Source: CAJINA01 sp964636125
GTDB lineage: Bacteria > Desulfobacterota > Desulfobacteria > Desulfobacterales > CAJINA01
Direction of reading: 5' to 3'
DNA: 64,000 bases
Assembly: GCA_964636125.1 (NCBI GenBank)
Contig: CAZWPX010000005.1
Span: forward strand, 82,697 to 146,696
The notes beneath the pieces are model-generated. The model saw only the letters and a list, made by a program, of their open reading frames with translations, did no database searches and was not told the DNA's origin. The position numbers and the translations under genes were made by a program. Positions 49,189-59,268 of this stretch are shown here, piece after piece. The first letter of the stretch is position 1, and each line of letters opens with the position of its first letter.

Positions 49189-51980
49189 GGATCTGTTCCT
49201 TTCGAGTCGACCGGGGGGAGGGGTGTGAAAAACCCAATAACCAGCATCAGCCCGCCCACGGCCAGAAATGAGACGATTCGGGAGACAGTGCCGGTACCCG
49301 ACAGGTCCACCACAAAAAGTTTAATCACCACCACGGCAAGCAGACCGGCACCGGTAAACCAGATGGTTCGGCGATTCAGGCGATTGGCTGCAATCATGCA
49401 ACCCAGCGCCAGCAGGCCCCATAAGATGGCCACAGCCGCATGGAGAAGGTCTGAACGAAAAAGGGCGGTTGCCGTATAAGGCACATCCGCCATGTGGTGG
49501 ACGGTCCGGGCCACCACTGCGGTCAACCAGAGGAAAATTCCCGCAATGGGTCCACCCCAGAGAATCTCTGGAGTTAAATCCGCAGTCGGAGGGACCGGTT
49601 CATTTCTCATCCAGAGTACCCACCCGCCCATTATCAGGAAGACAAAAAGCTGCACCAGATCCAGGGGGTTGAGCAGGGGTAGATAGGGCAGTGGCCGGGT
49701 ATCGCCGGGTCTGGTCAGGGCAACCAGCGTCCAGGCCAGCAACCCCAGTGCCAGCAGAGCCGGCAGCCAGCGGCGATAAGCCTGCCCCCAGGGGCCAAAT
49801 GGCCAGCCGGTCTGGCTTCGCAGACGTATGAGCATCCCCAGAGCTATGGCGGGAATGCCCCCCCAGGCTATATACGCCCAGATCCGGCCGCCGTCGGCCA
49901 GTTTGTCCAGGAGCCAGCCTGCTTCCCAACTGAGCAGCCAGGTGCCCAGCAAAATGCCAGCGACGTGCCAGGTGTTTGCTATTCTGGGCGGCCAGGCTGT
50001 GTCTATAACGCGCAGAAGATAGAGCTGAATCACAAAAGCCACTGGCCAGCCTGCCAGCCACCAGCCCTGAAGAGGATGTTTGAGCCCAGATTGATCCAAA
50101 GCCGCAGCAGCCACCAGGAACATGACAGGCAAAAGGGCCATGGTCGGCCAGCGCATGCCCTGCCAGTTTATCCGGCGATATAAAAGGACCATTCCCAGGG
50201 CACTGAAACCCGTATAGGTTAGCATTGCCACCAACTCGTTGCGCCTGCTTAACGTGTTGTCGATTTCATCCAGCCCGGTACCGAACCACCAGAGCAGTCC
50301 CCAGGCCAGAGTGCCCATGGCGAAGTGGCGCTCCAGGCGATGCAGGCGTGCCGGATGGCGCTCGAGGAAAAAGGCGGAGAGCAGGCCGGCGATGCCCACC
50401 AGCATACCGCCGAGAAAGCGGTTGTTAAAAACAGCCATATCTCCGCTGCTGCCGTGGCTGCTGACTATAAAAAAGAGACCGGACCCGATTTGAAGCAGCA
50501 GCCCGAATGCGCGGGAGGTCCAGCGATTCTGGCGGATACCGACCCAGACCAGTCCGGCACCTTCCAGGCTCCAGGCCACGGTTGTCCAGCGACCGGACAA
50601 TGCGAACGGAATGGTCAGGCTGCCAAAGATAACCCCCAGGGACAGGAAGGCTTCCACCAGGGCATCCAAGCCTCGATTCCGATGTCGCCACAAGGCCGTG
50701 GCCAGTCCGGTATAAATCAGACCCATAGCCATAGCGCTGAAAGCGAGGCCGTATTCGATGTTGCGTACAAGCCCTGCCTGCAGACCGAACACGACCAGGG
50801 GCAGGCCAAATACCAGGGTGCTGTCCACGTACCCTTTCAGGCGGGGCGGCTGCCGGAGGGCAAACAACACGGCAATGGCCAGGTAAAACGCAAAAAACAG
50901 GATCAGAAACGGTTCGGTAGAAGCAAGATAGTCAGGCCGGTAGTAGCGCAAGCCCCAGGAAGAGCCAATACCGAAGGTGAAAATAAAACCCAGCAGGTTC
51001 AGCCAGCGCCAGGCTTTGAACCAGGAGATTCCAAAAATACCGGCATTGAGCAGGGCGTAATATGAGAAAAGTGTGACGTGGCTGCCACTGCCCGAGGAAA
51101 GCAGCACCGGCGCCATAAAACCTCCGGCGGCGCCCAGAACGGCCATTGCTGCGGCGTTTTGCAGAACGGCCAGGATGCCGGAAAATACGACCAGACCGAC
51201 CATTATCCCGAACGTTAGGGACATGGGCACCAACTGAAAGAGACGCGCAGACGCAAACAGGGTCAGGTACATGATGCCGATGCCGCCACCCTGCAGGGTG
51301 ACCGCATAGCCAAAACGGGTGTGCCTCAGCTTCCACCCTAAAATCAAGAGCCCGATACCGGAAAGAAAGGCCGCTGCCAGGCGAACTTCAAGCGGGACCA
51401 GATCCCGGGCGGCTGCATATTTTACCAGGAAGGCGAAACCGAACAGCAGCACTACCACTCCCACCCGAACCATGAGGTTGCCGCCCAGAAAAAACGTTTT
51501 GATCTGGTCACTGAGGCCGCCTGGTGCCTGGCTCGCTGGGCTTGCGGCAGCCGGATCAAACGGCGTTTCGAGATTGGCGAGGGCCTCGTCAGGAAGTTCC
51601 AGTTCCAGAGAGAGGATTTCAGCGGCGCCAGCCGGGGTCGGCGGTTTGGTCGATGTTATGTCTGTATCGGCGACCGCTGCGGGCGTGCTTGTTGAAACAG
51701 CCTCAGCTGCGGGTTTTTCCGGGGAGGGTTGGGTCGGCTGGGGCGCCGCTTCTTCAGCGGGAGTGCTTGCCGGACGGGTGGATTGCCTGCCGGTCAGCAG
51801 ACTGGTGATTTGAGATTCCATTGCCGCCAGGCGTTTTTGCATGGCGAGCAGCCCGTTTCTCTGGTTAATCACCGCCGCTGCAAGCAGGCCAAGAACCCCG
51901 CCCAGGAGAAAGTCGCCCCGGCCGTGGAAATAGAGGCTGCCGGCAACGGCTCCAATTAACCCCAGAACGATATAGATCAT
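49182..51980 (-). CDS. DUF2339 multi-pass membrane protein
   Basis: The 932-residue protein has one N-terminal helix, a Pro/Ala/Thr-rich linker with a coiled segment (about 45-160) and then some two dozen hydrophobic helices, the DUF2339 layout. Family segments include GGNLMVRVGVVVLLFGFAFL and LGWKLRHTRFGYAVTLQGGG. It is paired and overlapping with the DUF3999 gene. DUF2339 proteins are widespread in Gram-negative bacteria; no activity is established. Confidence 0.88.
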   Translation of the reverse strand: MIYIVLGLIGAVAGSLYFHGRGDFLLGGVLGLLAAAVINQRNGLLAMQKRLAAMESQITSLLTGRQSTRPASTPAEEAAPQPTQPSPEKPAAEAVSTSTPAAVADTDITSTKPPTPAGAAEILSLELELPDEALANLETPFDPAAASPASQAPGGLSDQIKTFFLGGNLMVRVGVVVLLFGFAFLVKYAAARDLVPLEVRLAAAFLSGIGLLILGWKLRHTRFGYAVTLQGGGIGIMYLTLFASARLFQLVPMSLTFGIMVGLVVFSGILAVLQNAAAMAVLGAAGGFMAPVLLSSGSGSHVTLFSYYALLNAGIFGISWFKAWRWLNLLGFIFTFGIGSSWGLRYYRPDYLASTEPFLILFFAFYLAIAVLFALRQPPRLKGYVDSTLVFGLPLVVFGLQAGLVRNIEYGLAFSAMAMGLIYTGLATALWRHRNRGLDALVEAFLSLGVIFGSLTIPFALSGRWTTVAWSLEGAGLVWVGIRQNRWTSRAFGLLLQIGSGLFFIVSSHGSSGDMAVFNNRFLGGMLVGIAGLLSAFFLERHPARLHRLERHFAMGTLAWGLLWWFGTGLDEIDNTLSRRNELVAMLTYTGFSALGMVLLYRRINWQGMRWPTMALLPVMFLVAAAALDQSGLKHPLQGWWLAGWPVAFVIQLYLLRVIDTAWPPRIANTWHVAGILLGTWLLSWEAGWLLDKLADGGRIWAYIAWGGIPAIALGMLIRLRSQTGWPFGPWGQAYRRWLPALLALGLLAWTLVALTRPGDTRPLPYLPLLNPLDLVQLFVFLIMGGWVLWMRNEPVPPTADLTPEILWGGPIAGIFLWLTAVVARTVHHMADVPYTATALFRSDLLHAAVAILWGLLALGCMIAANRLNRRTIWFTGAGLLAVVVIKLFVVDLSGTGTVSRIVSFLAVGGLMLVIGFFTPLPPVDSKGTDPC

Positions 51981-52719
51981 CCACGCCTCCTTCTATGCAA
52001 CGGGTAAGATTCAACATTGGGCATCATACGAAAAGCGCCTGTCATGTCAACCGAAATAGAGGCCAGGTTGCAGGCGAGCAACTCCGGGTCGACCGACATC
52101 TTACAGATATATGCTAAGCATGGTTCGGCAGCTGTCAGAAAAGATTCGTGAGGCCCACCCCCAGCAGGAGACCAAACATTCCTGGGGGAAGGGCGTTATT
52201 GTAATCCAATAAGGCCTGTGGCAGTGGTTCTACAGTGGGGAAATTCTGGTACTGTGGGAACTATCAACCGCCCGGAGAACATCTTTAATAAATTGAAATT
52301 AAAGATCATATTTGCATTTTTAAACTGCTAATATATTATGTTGCAATGATTTTAAAGGTATTTGTTGTTCACTCGCCCCATCTATCTTTGTATGATTAAA
52401 CTGGATCAGAATCTTTAATTATGATACCGATAGTGTCCGGCTTTAGGTATCGTTTTTAATGAGAAAACCCCTATCTTTATGGGGTTTGCATAAAACAAGT
52501 ACAGAAACAGATTTACTACCGTACCGATCTGGTTGGATTTGTAATATTTTTACCCGGGCACCGGTGAGTTGATCGCCATCTGCCCCTTATCCATAAGATT
52601 ATTAAGCTTGGACAGGCTGTAAACAAGTTGCCTCTTATCGGGGACCCAACGCAAGCGTGTTGGGACCAATGCCATATTCCTGACCTGGATTCAAAGACGT
52701 TTTGTGAGAGAGGAAAATA
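51981..52719. other. Gene-free stretch upstream of the tolC-like gene, with hairpins
   Basis: No gene is supported here. Two hairpins are seen on the plus strand: GATACC (52423-52428) with GGTATC (52446-52451) followed by GTTTTT, terminator-like, and AAACCCC (52465-52471) with GGGGTTT (52481-52487). A third, CCCAAC (52645-52650) with GTTGGG (52659-52664), lies 56 bases before the tolC start. A weak promoter (TTGCAT at 52312, TATTAT at 52334) precedes them. If it is used, the mRNA has a leader of nearly 400 bases with structure, as if regulated. Confidence 0.5.
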
Positions 52720-54303
52720 ATGAGAGTTCCCATTGCTATCATCTGCCCCATAGTCTTGTTCCTATGCATTTCTGTTAGTGTGAAGGCCGAAGAAATAACG
52801 GATAATGAAACCCCTAAACTCAAGGGCAATGTGTCCAGCGTTACCGGTATGGATAAGCTTAGACTCGGGTTAAAGGATTTTCTGACACTGGTCAAAGCAA
52901 AGAACGAAAGAATAGAGGTTCAACAGCTGGAATGGCAGGTCAGCAATGAAGCCGTGAAAAATGCCGAGTCAATCTTCGAAACCGAGTTGGTCGGGTCGGC
53001 CCAACATGAGTCGATTCGGGAAGATTACACCATTCAGGAATTAAATAAGTATTTTTTCCAAACTGGGCAGACCTACATCCGCGAGGAGAACGAAGCGTAT
53101 AATGCTGCAATCGAACAGCGACTTCCCACCGGTGGTGTTCTCCGCATGGGATATACGCTGAACGTTTTGGAAAATGAGTATAATAAGGACGCCGGCGACG
53201 AATTCAAGACATTTGTGGGTGCCAGTATTGAGCACCCTTTGATGAAAAATGCCGGTATTGATGTTACCAAAGCCAATATCCAGGTTGCTGCGGCGGACTC
53301 GGAGATGGAGTTCCAGGCCTACCGGAGTCAGATGCTGCGGGTAATTACTCAGGGTGCTGTCACATATTGGGATCTTTATCTCGCTCAGGAAAAAGCCAAA
53401 ATTCGGCAGGCGTCTATCAAGATTGCAAATCAGATTTTAATGGACAACAAAGAACGGGTTAAAGCGGGTAAAATGCCCGAATCGGAAATCATGGAAGCCA
53501 AGGCCGCATTGTATGTACGCCAATCTTACGAGATTGCAGCTCAGCAGGACCTTACCGCCGCCCTGAATAACATCTGGACCCTGATCTCAACCTCAACTTT
53601 TGAGGACTGTCCTGATATTGAGTTGCTGGACCTTCCAAATATAGATAGACCTGTGCCTGATGAAAATGACAGTTTAAAGATCGCTTTTGATCTAAGGCCA
53701 GAGTATCTCAGTGTATTGAAAAAACTGGATAGAGAAAATGTCAGGATTGTGTATGCCAAAAACCAGCGTTTACCACAGATTGATCTGCAGGGCAGTTATG
53801 GGTTGAACGGACTTGATTATTCAACTTCCGATTCGTGGGAAGATGCCTTTGATAACAACTCGCCTAGCTGGAGCATGGGAGTCCAGATGAGATTTTATCT
53901 CGGCGGCGGGCAGAAAAGTAAGAGTGAACTGAACGCGGCGCAGTATCGGAAAAAGCAGGCCCTGCTCGAAATTAAAGCCCTGGAGACCGCCTTTGCCAAC
54001 GACATTGATACGGCGGTTAATAATGTCCGCAGCACCATTGAACAGGCCCGGCACTTCGATAATGTCAGAAAACTGAATAGACAGATATTTGAGATAGAGC
54101 TCAAACGTTTGGAGTTTGGGAAAAGCAACAGCAGAATTGTATTTGATAAAGACGAAGCCCTTATCAGGGCCAGGGAGGCTGCCCAGGAGAGCCTGATCAA
54201 TCATGAAAAGGCGTTCTTGGAGTTGGCGCTGACAGAGGGCTCTTTACTGAATAAATTCGGTATTGATGTGGCAGAACCGGAGGCGAAAAGTGACGACAAA
54301 TAA
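52720..54303 (+). CDS. TolC-family outer-membrane channel protein
   Basis: The 527-residue protein begins with a signal peptide (PIAIICPIVLFLCISVSVKA) and has two long coiled-coil halves typical of TolC, such as KAKIRQASIKIANQILMDNK and SRIVFDKDEALIRAREAAQE. It would form the outer-membrane duct for the adaptors encoded next to it. It starts at ATG 52720 after GAGAGAGG. The following HlyD-like gene begins before it ends, so they are co-expressed. It is the first gene of the LEPR-XLL export cluster. Confidence 0.88.
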   Translation: MRVPIAIICPIVLFLCISVSVKAEEITDNETPKLKGNVSSVTGMDKLRLGLKDFLTLVKAKNERIEVQQLEWQVSNEAVKNAESIFETELVGSAQHESIREDYTIQELNKYFFQTGQTYIREENEAYNAAIEQRLPTGGVLRMGYTLNVLENEYNKDAGDEFKTFVGASIEHPLMKNAGIDVTKANIQVAAADSEMEFQAYRSQMLRVITQGAVTYWDLYLAQEKAKIRQASIKIANQILMDNKERVKAGKMPESEIMEAKAALYVRQSYEIAAQQDLTAALNNIWTLISTSTFEDCPDIELLDLPNIDRPVPDENDSLKIAFDLRPEYLSVLKKLDRENVRIVYAKNQRLPQIDLQGSYGLNGLDYSTSDSWEDAFDNNSPSWSMGVQMRFYLGGGQKSKSELNAAQYRKKQALLEIKALETAFANDIDTAVNNVRSTIEQARHFDNVRKLNRQIFEIELKRLEFGKSNSRIVFDKDEALIRAREAAQESLINHEKAFLELALTEGSLLNKFGIDVAEPEAKSDDK

Positions 54304-55168
54304 AGCAGGTAACACAGCCAGAAGTAATGCAGCAAAACAGTACGGCAGGGGCATCAGTCTGGTTACGTGGGGGTTCTTATTTTTTCTGTGGGTCGTACCT
54401 ACTGTTTTTGCCGAGGGCAAGATCGTCGTTTCCGGGATAACAGAACCGATTAAAGACGTGACGTTGAGCCTTGAAATCGCCGGATCGATCTCGAAAATTT
54501 TCCATAAAGAGGGTGCGCGGATAAAAAAGGGCCAGCTGCTGCTCAAGCTAAACCAGAAACTTGAAGTACTGGAGGTGGAGCGCCGCAAACTGATCTGGGA
54601 AAGTAAGGCAGAACTTACTTCGGCAATGGAACGGCAAAAAACGTTGAAGTCCCTGTTTGATTCGACGAAAACTCTGTTTGAAACCACCAAGGCGGTCAGC
54701 CGGGAAGAAGTGGAAAAAATGGAACTCGAATACAAACTCGCAGTAGCGGAAAGGTTACGCCTTGAAATGACCGAGGAGAAAGAGCGTATTGAGTACGAGA
54801 TGGCCCTCGAGAGCCTTAAGCGGCGTGAGATCAGGTCTCCCATCAAGGGGATCATCACGGAACTCTTACTCGATGAAGGCGAAACTTGTGAACCGCGGCA
54901 ACCGCTTATTCATGTGGTGGACATCACCCGGTGTCGGTTTCTATGCAATATGGAGGAGGGGGTTGGCAGAAACCTTAAAAAAGACCAGCCGGTAATGCTG
55001 CGTATCCAGACCGGTGATTCCTATACAGACAAAAAGGGGGTCATTGTGTTTGCCTCCCCGGTGGTTGATTCTGCCAGTGGACTTTTACATGTGATCGCAG
55101 AATTTGATAATCGTGACGGAAAGGTGCGGCCTGGTGTGCCTGGTACGATGCAGCTTGACAGTCATTGA
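54290..55168 (+). CDS. HlyD-type periplasmic adaptor (short)
   Basis: GTG 54290, six bases after GGAGG, gives 292 residues and overlaps the end of the tolC-like gene by 14 bases. A hydrophobic signal/anchor (about 25-44, ending PTVFAEG) precedes a lipoyl-like half (LEIAGSISKIFHKEGARIKK), a coiled-coil hairpin (RQKTLKSLFDSTKTLFETTK to EYKLAVAERLRLEM) and the second lipoyl half with a beta-barrel (IRSPIKGIITELLLDEGETC). It probably links an inner-membrane component to TolC. It is one of three HlyD-like proteins in this cluster. Confidence 0.85.
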   Translation: MTTNKAGNTARSNAAKQYGRGISLVTWGFLFFLWVVPTVFAEGKIVVSGITEPIKDVTLSLEIAGSISKIFHKEGARIKKGQLLLKLNQKLEVLEVERRKLIWESKAELTSAMERQKTLKSLFDSTKTLFETTKAVSREEVEKMELEYKLAVAERLRLEMTEEKERIEYEMALESLKRREIRSPIKGIITELLLDEGETCEPRQPLIHVVDITRCRFLCNMEEGVGRNLKKDQPVMLRIQTGDSYTDKKGVIVFASPVVDSASGLLHVIAEFDNRDGKVRPGVPGTMQLDSH

Positions 55169-55259
55169 AAACGACGCATCGGCTGGTATTCCGGCGCGGC
55201 GGCGCGGGATGGATAATAAGTCCATGACAGATAACCCTAAATGAACCAGTGAAATAAAT

Positions 55260-57110
55260 ATGGAGCAGATTAGCCAAAGCCATAAAGAAGAACTGGACAG
55301 AATCATCGAAGAACTTGCAAGAATTCGACGGTTTCAAGGTCCCCCACGCGAGTTTTGGCCTGAATTTCTCAGGGGCTGTGCCAATATGACCGGCGCCAGA
55401 CTCGGAATTTTACTGGTACGGCAAGATCAAAGCGATGAATGGCGCCGCCTGTCCGTCTGGCCTTCCGGAGGCCTTAGAGCCTTCAGGGATGCAAGCTATA
55501 ACGTTACCATAGATGAAGTCGCAGAGGCTGCGGCAATGGAAGGGTATGCCTTTGAGGGCAATCGACCCGGGGGGATATCCCTATCCGGAATCCTCCTGGA
55601 GTTGGAAGAAGGTGGACGGGTTGGTGTTGCGGTTTTCATCGTGGAGAAAGGTAAAGGGCCCGGTGCAGAGGAGACCGCCGTAAGATTGAAGCTTTTAGCG
55701 GACATTCCCACCGTTTACCAATTCGGGCGCATGACGCAACAGGCACGCAGCGACGTCATCCAGTTTGCCGAAGCACTCGATTTGATGGTTCTGTTGAACG
55801 CAGAAAAAAAGTATGTGGCTGCCGCCATGACATTCTGCAACGAAATCTCTTCTCGCTATCGATGCCAACGGGTCAGTCTGGGTTGGTTAAAAGGCGGATA
55901 CATCCGGATTCAAGCCATCAGCCACATGGAAAAATTTGAAAAAAAGATGGATGCCATCCAATATCTCGAAGCCGCCATGGAAGAGGCTTTTGACCAGGAT
56001 GAAGAAATCTTATGGCCCCAACCGGAAGGCAGCCGGAGTGTTGTCAGGGACCACGAGGCCTTTGCCAGGGGGCAGGGGGCCGAGTATATTGCATCCCTTC
56101 CGGTAAGGTTGGATGGTGAGTCGGTTGGGGGAATCCTCTGTGAGCGCGGGAAAGAGCCATTTTCTGAAGACGAAATTAAAGGACTGCGCGTATTCTGTGA
56201 CCAGGCTGCCCGGCGTCTGGATGACTTGAAACGACATGATCGCTGGTTTGGTGCCAGAATGACAACCTCCCTCAGGGAACAACTCTCCAAGTTTTTTGGC
56301 CTGGAACATACATTTGCCAAATGCATGGGCGTTTTCCTTTGTCTCGCCCTTGCTTTTTTAATCTTCGGCAAATGGAACTACCGGGTCGAGGCACCTTTTA
56401 TTTTGAAAACTGACGACTTGAGTTATCTTCCGGCCCCTTTCGAAGGATATATCGATAAAGTTTTAGTTCAGGTGGGCGACCGGGTAGATCAGGGCGAGCC
56501 GCTCATGGCCCTGGATACGGATGAGCTTCTGCTGGAGGAATCTTCAGCCATAGCCAACTTGAGTCGTTACTCAAGGGAGGCGGAAAAAGCCCGCGCACAA
56601 AATGCCCTCGCGGAAATGAAAATCGCCCTTGCCATAGCGGACCAGTCCAAAGCACAACTGGAGATGGTGCGCTACCATTTGAGCAATGCCGTGGTCAAAG
56701 CACCTTTTTCCGGGATTGTAGTGGAAGGGGAGCTGAAAGAGATGCTGGGGGCGCCCATCCGCAAAGGCGATATCCTGTTTAAAGTGGCTTTGATTGAGGA
56801 GATGTACGCCGAACTTGACTTGGATGAACGCGATATTCACGAAGTTGCAGATGGAGCCACCGGTGAAATCGCTTTTGTGAGCCAGCCAAAATTGAAATAT
56901 CCCATTCGGGTGCAACGGATCGATCCGGTGGCCTTTTCCAAGGAAGAGGGGAACGTTTTTGTCGTGCGCGGGGTGTTCACGGAAGATGTGGCGGACTGGT
57001 GGCGACCGGGGATGAGTGGTGTTGCAAAAATCAATGTCGGAAAGCGGAATCTGCTCTGGATTTTTACACACCGAACCGTAGATTTTTTCCGACTGTTGCT
57101 GTGGTGGTAA
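55260..57110 (+). CDS. GAF-domain / HlyD-type adaptor fusion
   Basis: The 616-residue protein has a long cytosolic N-terminal half with GAF-like folds (about 30-160 and 190-325: ARLGILLVRQDQSDEWRRLS; then FSEDEIKGLRVFCDQAARRL), one membrane helix at about 355-372 (MGVFLCLALAFLIFG) and a periplasmic HlyD part (LPAPFEGYIDKVLVQVGDRV, LSNAVVKAPFSGIVVEGELK). GAF domains bind small molecules such as nucleotides, so a cytosolic signal may be passed to the export adaptor. ATG 55260 has only a weak ribosome site. The M50 gene starts two bases after its stop. Confidence 0.85.
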   Translation: MEQISQSHKEELDRIIEELARIRRFQGPPREFWPEFLRGCANMTGARLGILLVRQDQSDEWRRLSVWPSGGLRAFRDASYNVTIDEVAEAAAMEGYAFEGNRPGGISLSGILLELEEGGRVGVAVFIVEKGKGPGAEETAVRLKLLADIPTVYQFGRMTQQARSDVIQFAEALDLMVLLNAEKKYVAAAMTFCNEISSRYRCQRVSLGWLKGGYIRIQAISHMEKFEKKMDAIQYLEAAMEEAFDQDEEILWPQPEGSRSVVRDHEAFARGQGAEYIASLPVRLDGESVGGILCERGKEPFSEDEIKGLRVFCDQAARRLDDLKRHDRWFGARMTTSLREQLSKFFGLEHTFAKCMGVFLCLALAFLIFGKWNYRVEAPFILKTDDLSYLPAPFEGYIDKVLVQVGDRVDQGEPLMALDTDELLLEESSAIANLSRYSREAEKARAQNALAEMKIALAIADQSKAQLEMVRYHLSNAVVKAPFSGIVVEGELKEMLGAPIRKGDILFKVALIEEMYAELDLDERDIHEVADGATGEIAFVSQPKLKYPIRVQRIDPVAFSKEEGNVFVVRGVFTEDVADWWRPGMSGVAKINVGKRNLLWIFTHRTVDFFRLLLWW

Positions 57111-57111
57111 A

Positions 57112-59268
57112 ATGGCCAAACCCGGTAGAACATTCAGCGAATCGTGGCATCGCATCGCAGATTTAAAAGTTAGCCTGCGTTCCACTGTGCGTGCCCGCAA
57201 ACAGTATTTCAGAGGGGAAAAGTGGTATGTTCTGCATGATCCCTTCAATAACAGCTTCTTTCGCCTGAGACCCGAAGCCTACGATTTCGTTTCGCGCCTG
57301 CGCCCGGACAGAACTGTAGAGGAAATCTGGGAGGAGTGCCTGGAACGGCAGCCCGATGTTGCTCCGGGCCAGGAAGATGTGCTGCAGCTGCTGACGCAAC
57401 TCTACTATTCGAATATTCTCTATTTCGAGATGCCGGCTGACAGTGAAAAGCTTTTTGAGCGTTACCATAAACGACGCCAGCGTGAGATTCGATCAAAATT
57501 CCTCAGCATCATGTTCATGCGCATTCCGCTGTTCGATCCGGAAAACTTTCTAAAGCGGCTGATGCCGGGTATAAGATTCATAATTGGTTATGTCGGCGCC
57601 GCCATCTGGCTGGCCGTGGTCGGTTTCGCCCTCAAGCTTGTGTTTGATCGATTTGCCCTGGCCACCGAACAGGCCCAGGGGGTTCTGGCACCCGACAACC
57701 TGTTTTTGCTTTACACCGGTCTCGTTATTGTTAAAAGCCTGCATGAATTTGGGCACGCCGCGGCATGCAAGCGCTTCGGCGGGGAGGTCCACACCATGGG
57801 CGTTATGCTTTTGGTGTTCACCCCCCTGCCATTCATGGACGCCACGTCCAGCTGGTCGTTTCGGAGTCGATGGCAGCGGGCCCTGGTCGGGTCGGCCGGT
57901 ATGATTATCGAATTGTTTTTAGCAGGGCTGGCCACTTTCGTTTGGGCCTGGTCAGGCCCAGGGACCCTGCACAGCCTGGCCTATAACATCATGTTTGTCG
58001 CCTCGGTATCGACGCTTTTATTCAACGGAAACCCCCTGCTACGATTTGACGGTTATTATATACTTTCAGACCTGCTGGACGTGCCGAACCTCTATTCACG
58101 TGCGCTGAAGCATTTGCGGCACCTGGCGGAGCGATATCTGTTTGGGTATAAAGATTCCTTCAGCCCAACCCAAAGCACAAAGGAGGCCGCCTGGCTGACA
58201 GTGTTCGGCGTACTCAGCGGCATCTACCGGGTGGTTGTTTTTGTCGGCATCATCCTGTTTGTAGCCGATAAATTTCTGCTGGCAGGTCTGATAATGGCCA
58301 TTATCTGTATCATTTCCTGGGGTATTGTACCCCCTTTTAAATTGATCAAATACCTTGTGTTCAGTCCAAGGCTGGCAAGGACGCGCAGCCGGGCGGTGGC
58401 CATATGCGCAGGCGGTATTTTAGGGGTCTTCCTGTTTCTGGCCCTGTTCCCTTTTCCCAACAGATTTCGGGCCCCCGGTATCCTCGAGTCCGAAAATCAT
58501 GTGCAGGTACTCAACGATTCCGCCGGTTATGTGGAGCGGGTTATCACCGGTTCGGGCAGCCGTGTGCAAAACGGCACACCGCTTATCAAGCTATATGATC
58601 GTGAAATCGAACTCGGTATTTTGATGGCCAGGGCACAGTGGAATGAAATTCTGGCGATGGAACAGCGTGCCAGCAGCGAACAGGTTGCAGATCTGGAGCC
58701 GATCAGGAAAAGAAAGGCAACCATTGCCGCAAAGATGCAGGACTTGGAAACACGCAAGCAGGCACTGGTCGTCAGGGCCCGGCAGAATGGTATCTGGGTG
58801 GCTCCCAATGTAATCGACATGGTTGGTGTCTGGCTTTCGAGGGGATCGGTGATTGGCGAAATCGTGGACCCCAAGCGGTTCCGGTTTTCCGCAGTTGTCC
58901 CGCAGGATGAGGCGTCCAATCTCTTTGTGGACCAGATCCAGAAAGCCGAGGTGCGCCTCTACGGTCATGAGGGGGTGAACATCGATGTCGATGACTACCA
59001 GATTATACCGTACGAGCACCAGAAACTGCCATCACCGGCCCTCGGATGGCTTGGCGGTGGTGAGGTCAAAGTTGCCTTGACCGATGAAAGCGGCGTAAAG
59101 GCTGCGGAACCATTTTTTCAAATCTATGCCTATGTTCTACCTGCCCCTGAGGCCATATTTCTCCATGGGAGATCTGGCAAACTAAGGTTTACACTTGAAC
59201 CGGCGCCCTTGCTATACCAGTGGGGCCGAAAATTCCGACAATTGCTTCAAAAGAGGTATCAGGTTTGA
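57112..59268 (+). CDS. PqqD-like / M50 metalloprotease / HlyD hybrid membrane protein
   Basis: The 718-residue protein has a PqqD-like N-terminal domain (about 28-105: RKQYFRGEKWYVLHDPFNNS), several membrane helices, the zinc motif HEFGH at 211-215 in a helix, and the second M50 motif FDGYYILSD with Asp313. After a last helix near 440-455 it continues with an HlyD-like periplasmic part (ESENHVQVLNDSAGYVERVI). M50 enzymes cleave within membranes. The build suggests a protease-adaptor that processes or hands over the exported substrate. It is co-translated with the GAF-HlyD gene upstream and the SecA-like gene downstream. Confidence 0.85.
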   Translation: MAKPGRTFSESWHRIADLKVSLRSTVRARKQYFRGEKWYVLHDPFNNSFFRLRPEAYDFVSRLRPDRTVEEIWEECLERQPDVAPGQEDVLQLLTQLYYSNILYFEMPADSEKLFERYHKRRQREIRSKFLSIMFMRIPLFDPENFLKRLMPGIRFIIGYVGAAIWLAVVGFALKLVFDRFALATEQAQGVLAPDNLFLLYTGLVIVKSLHEFGHAAACKRFGGEVHTMGVMLLVFTPLPFMDATSSWSFRSRWQRALVGSAGMIIELFLAGLATFVWAWSGPGTLHSLAYNIMFVASVSTLLFNGNPLLRFDGYYILSDLLDVPNLYSRALKHLRHLAERYLFGYKDSFSPTQSTKEAAWLTVFGVLSGIYRVVVFVGIILFVADKFLLAGLIMAIICIISWGIVPPFKLIKYLVFSPRLARTRSRAVAICAGGILGVFLFLALFPFPNRFRAPGILESENHVQVLNDSAGYVERVITGSGSRVQNGTPLIKLYDREIELGILMARAQWNEILAMEQRASSEQVADLEPIRKRKATIAAKMQDLETRKQALVVRARQNGIWVAPNVIDMVGVWLSRGSVIGEIVDPKRFRFSAVVPQDEASNLFVDQIQKAEVRLYGHEGVNIDVDDYQIIPYEHQKLPSPALGWLGGGEVKVALTDESGVKAAEPFFQIYAYVLPAPEAIFLHGRSGKLRFTLEPAPLLYQWGRKFRQLLQKRYQV

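Noticed and set aside
52120..52212. Short frame of 30 codons, reading RQLSEKIREAHPQQ, in the gap before the tolC-like gene
   Set aside because: It looks protein-like but has no ribosome site and no family match that I can recognise; it might be a gene remnant, but support is too thin.
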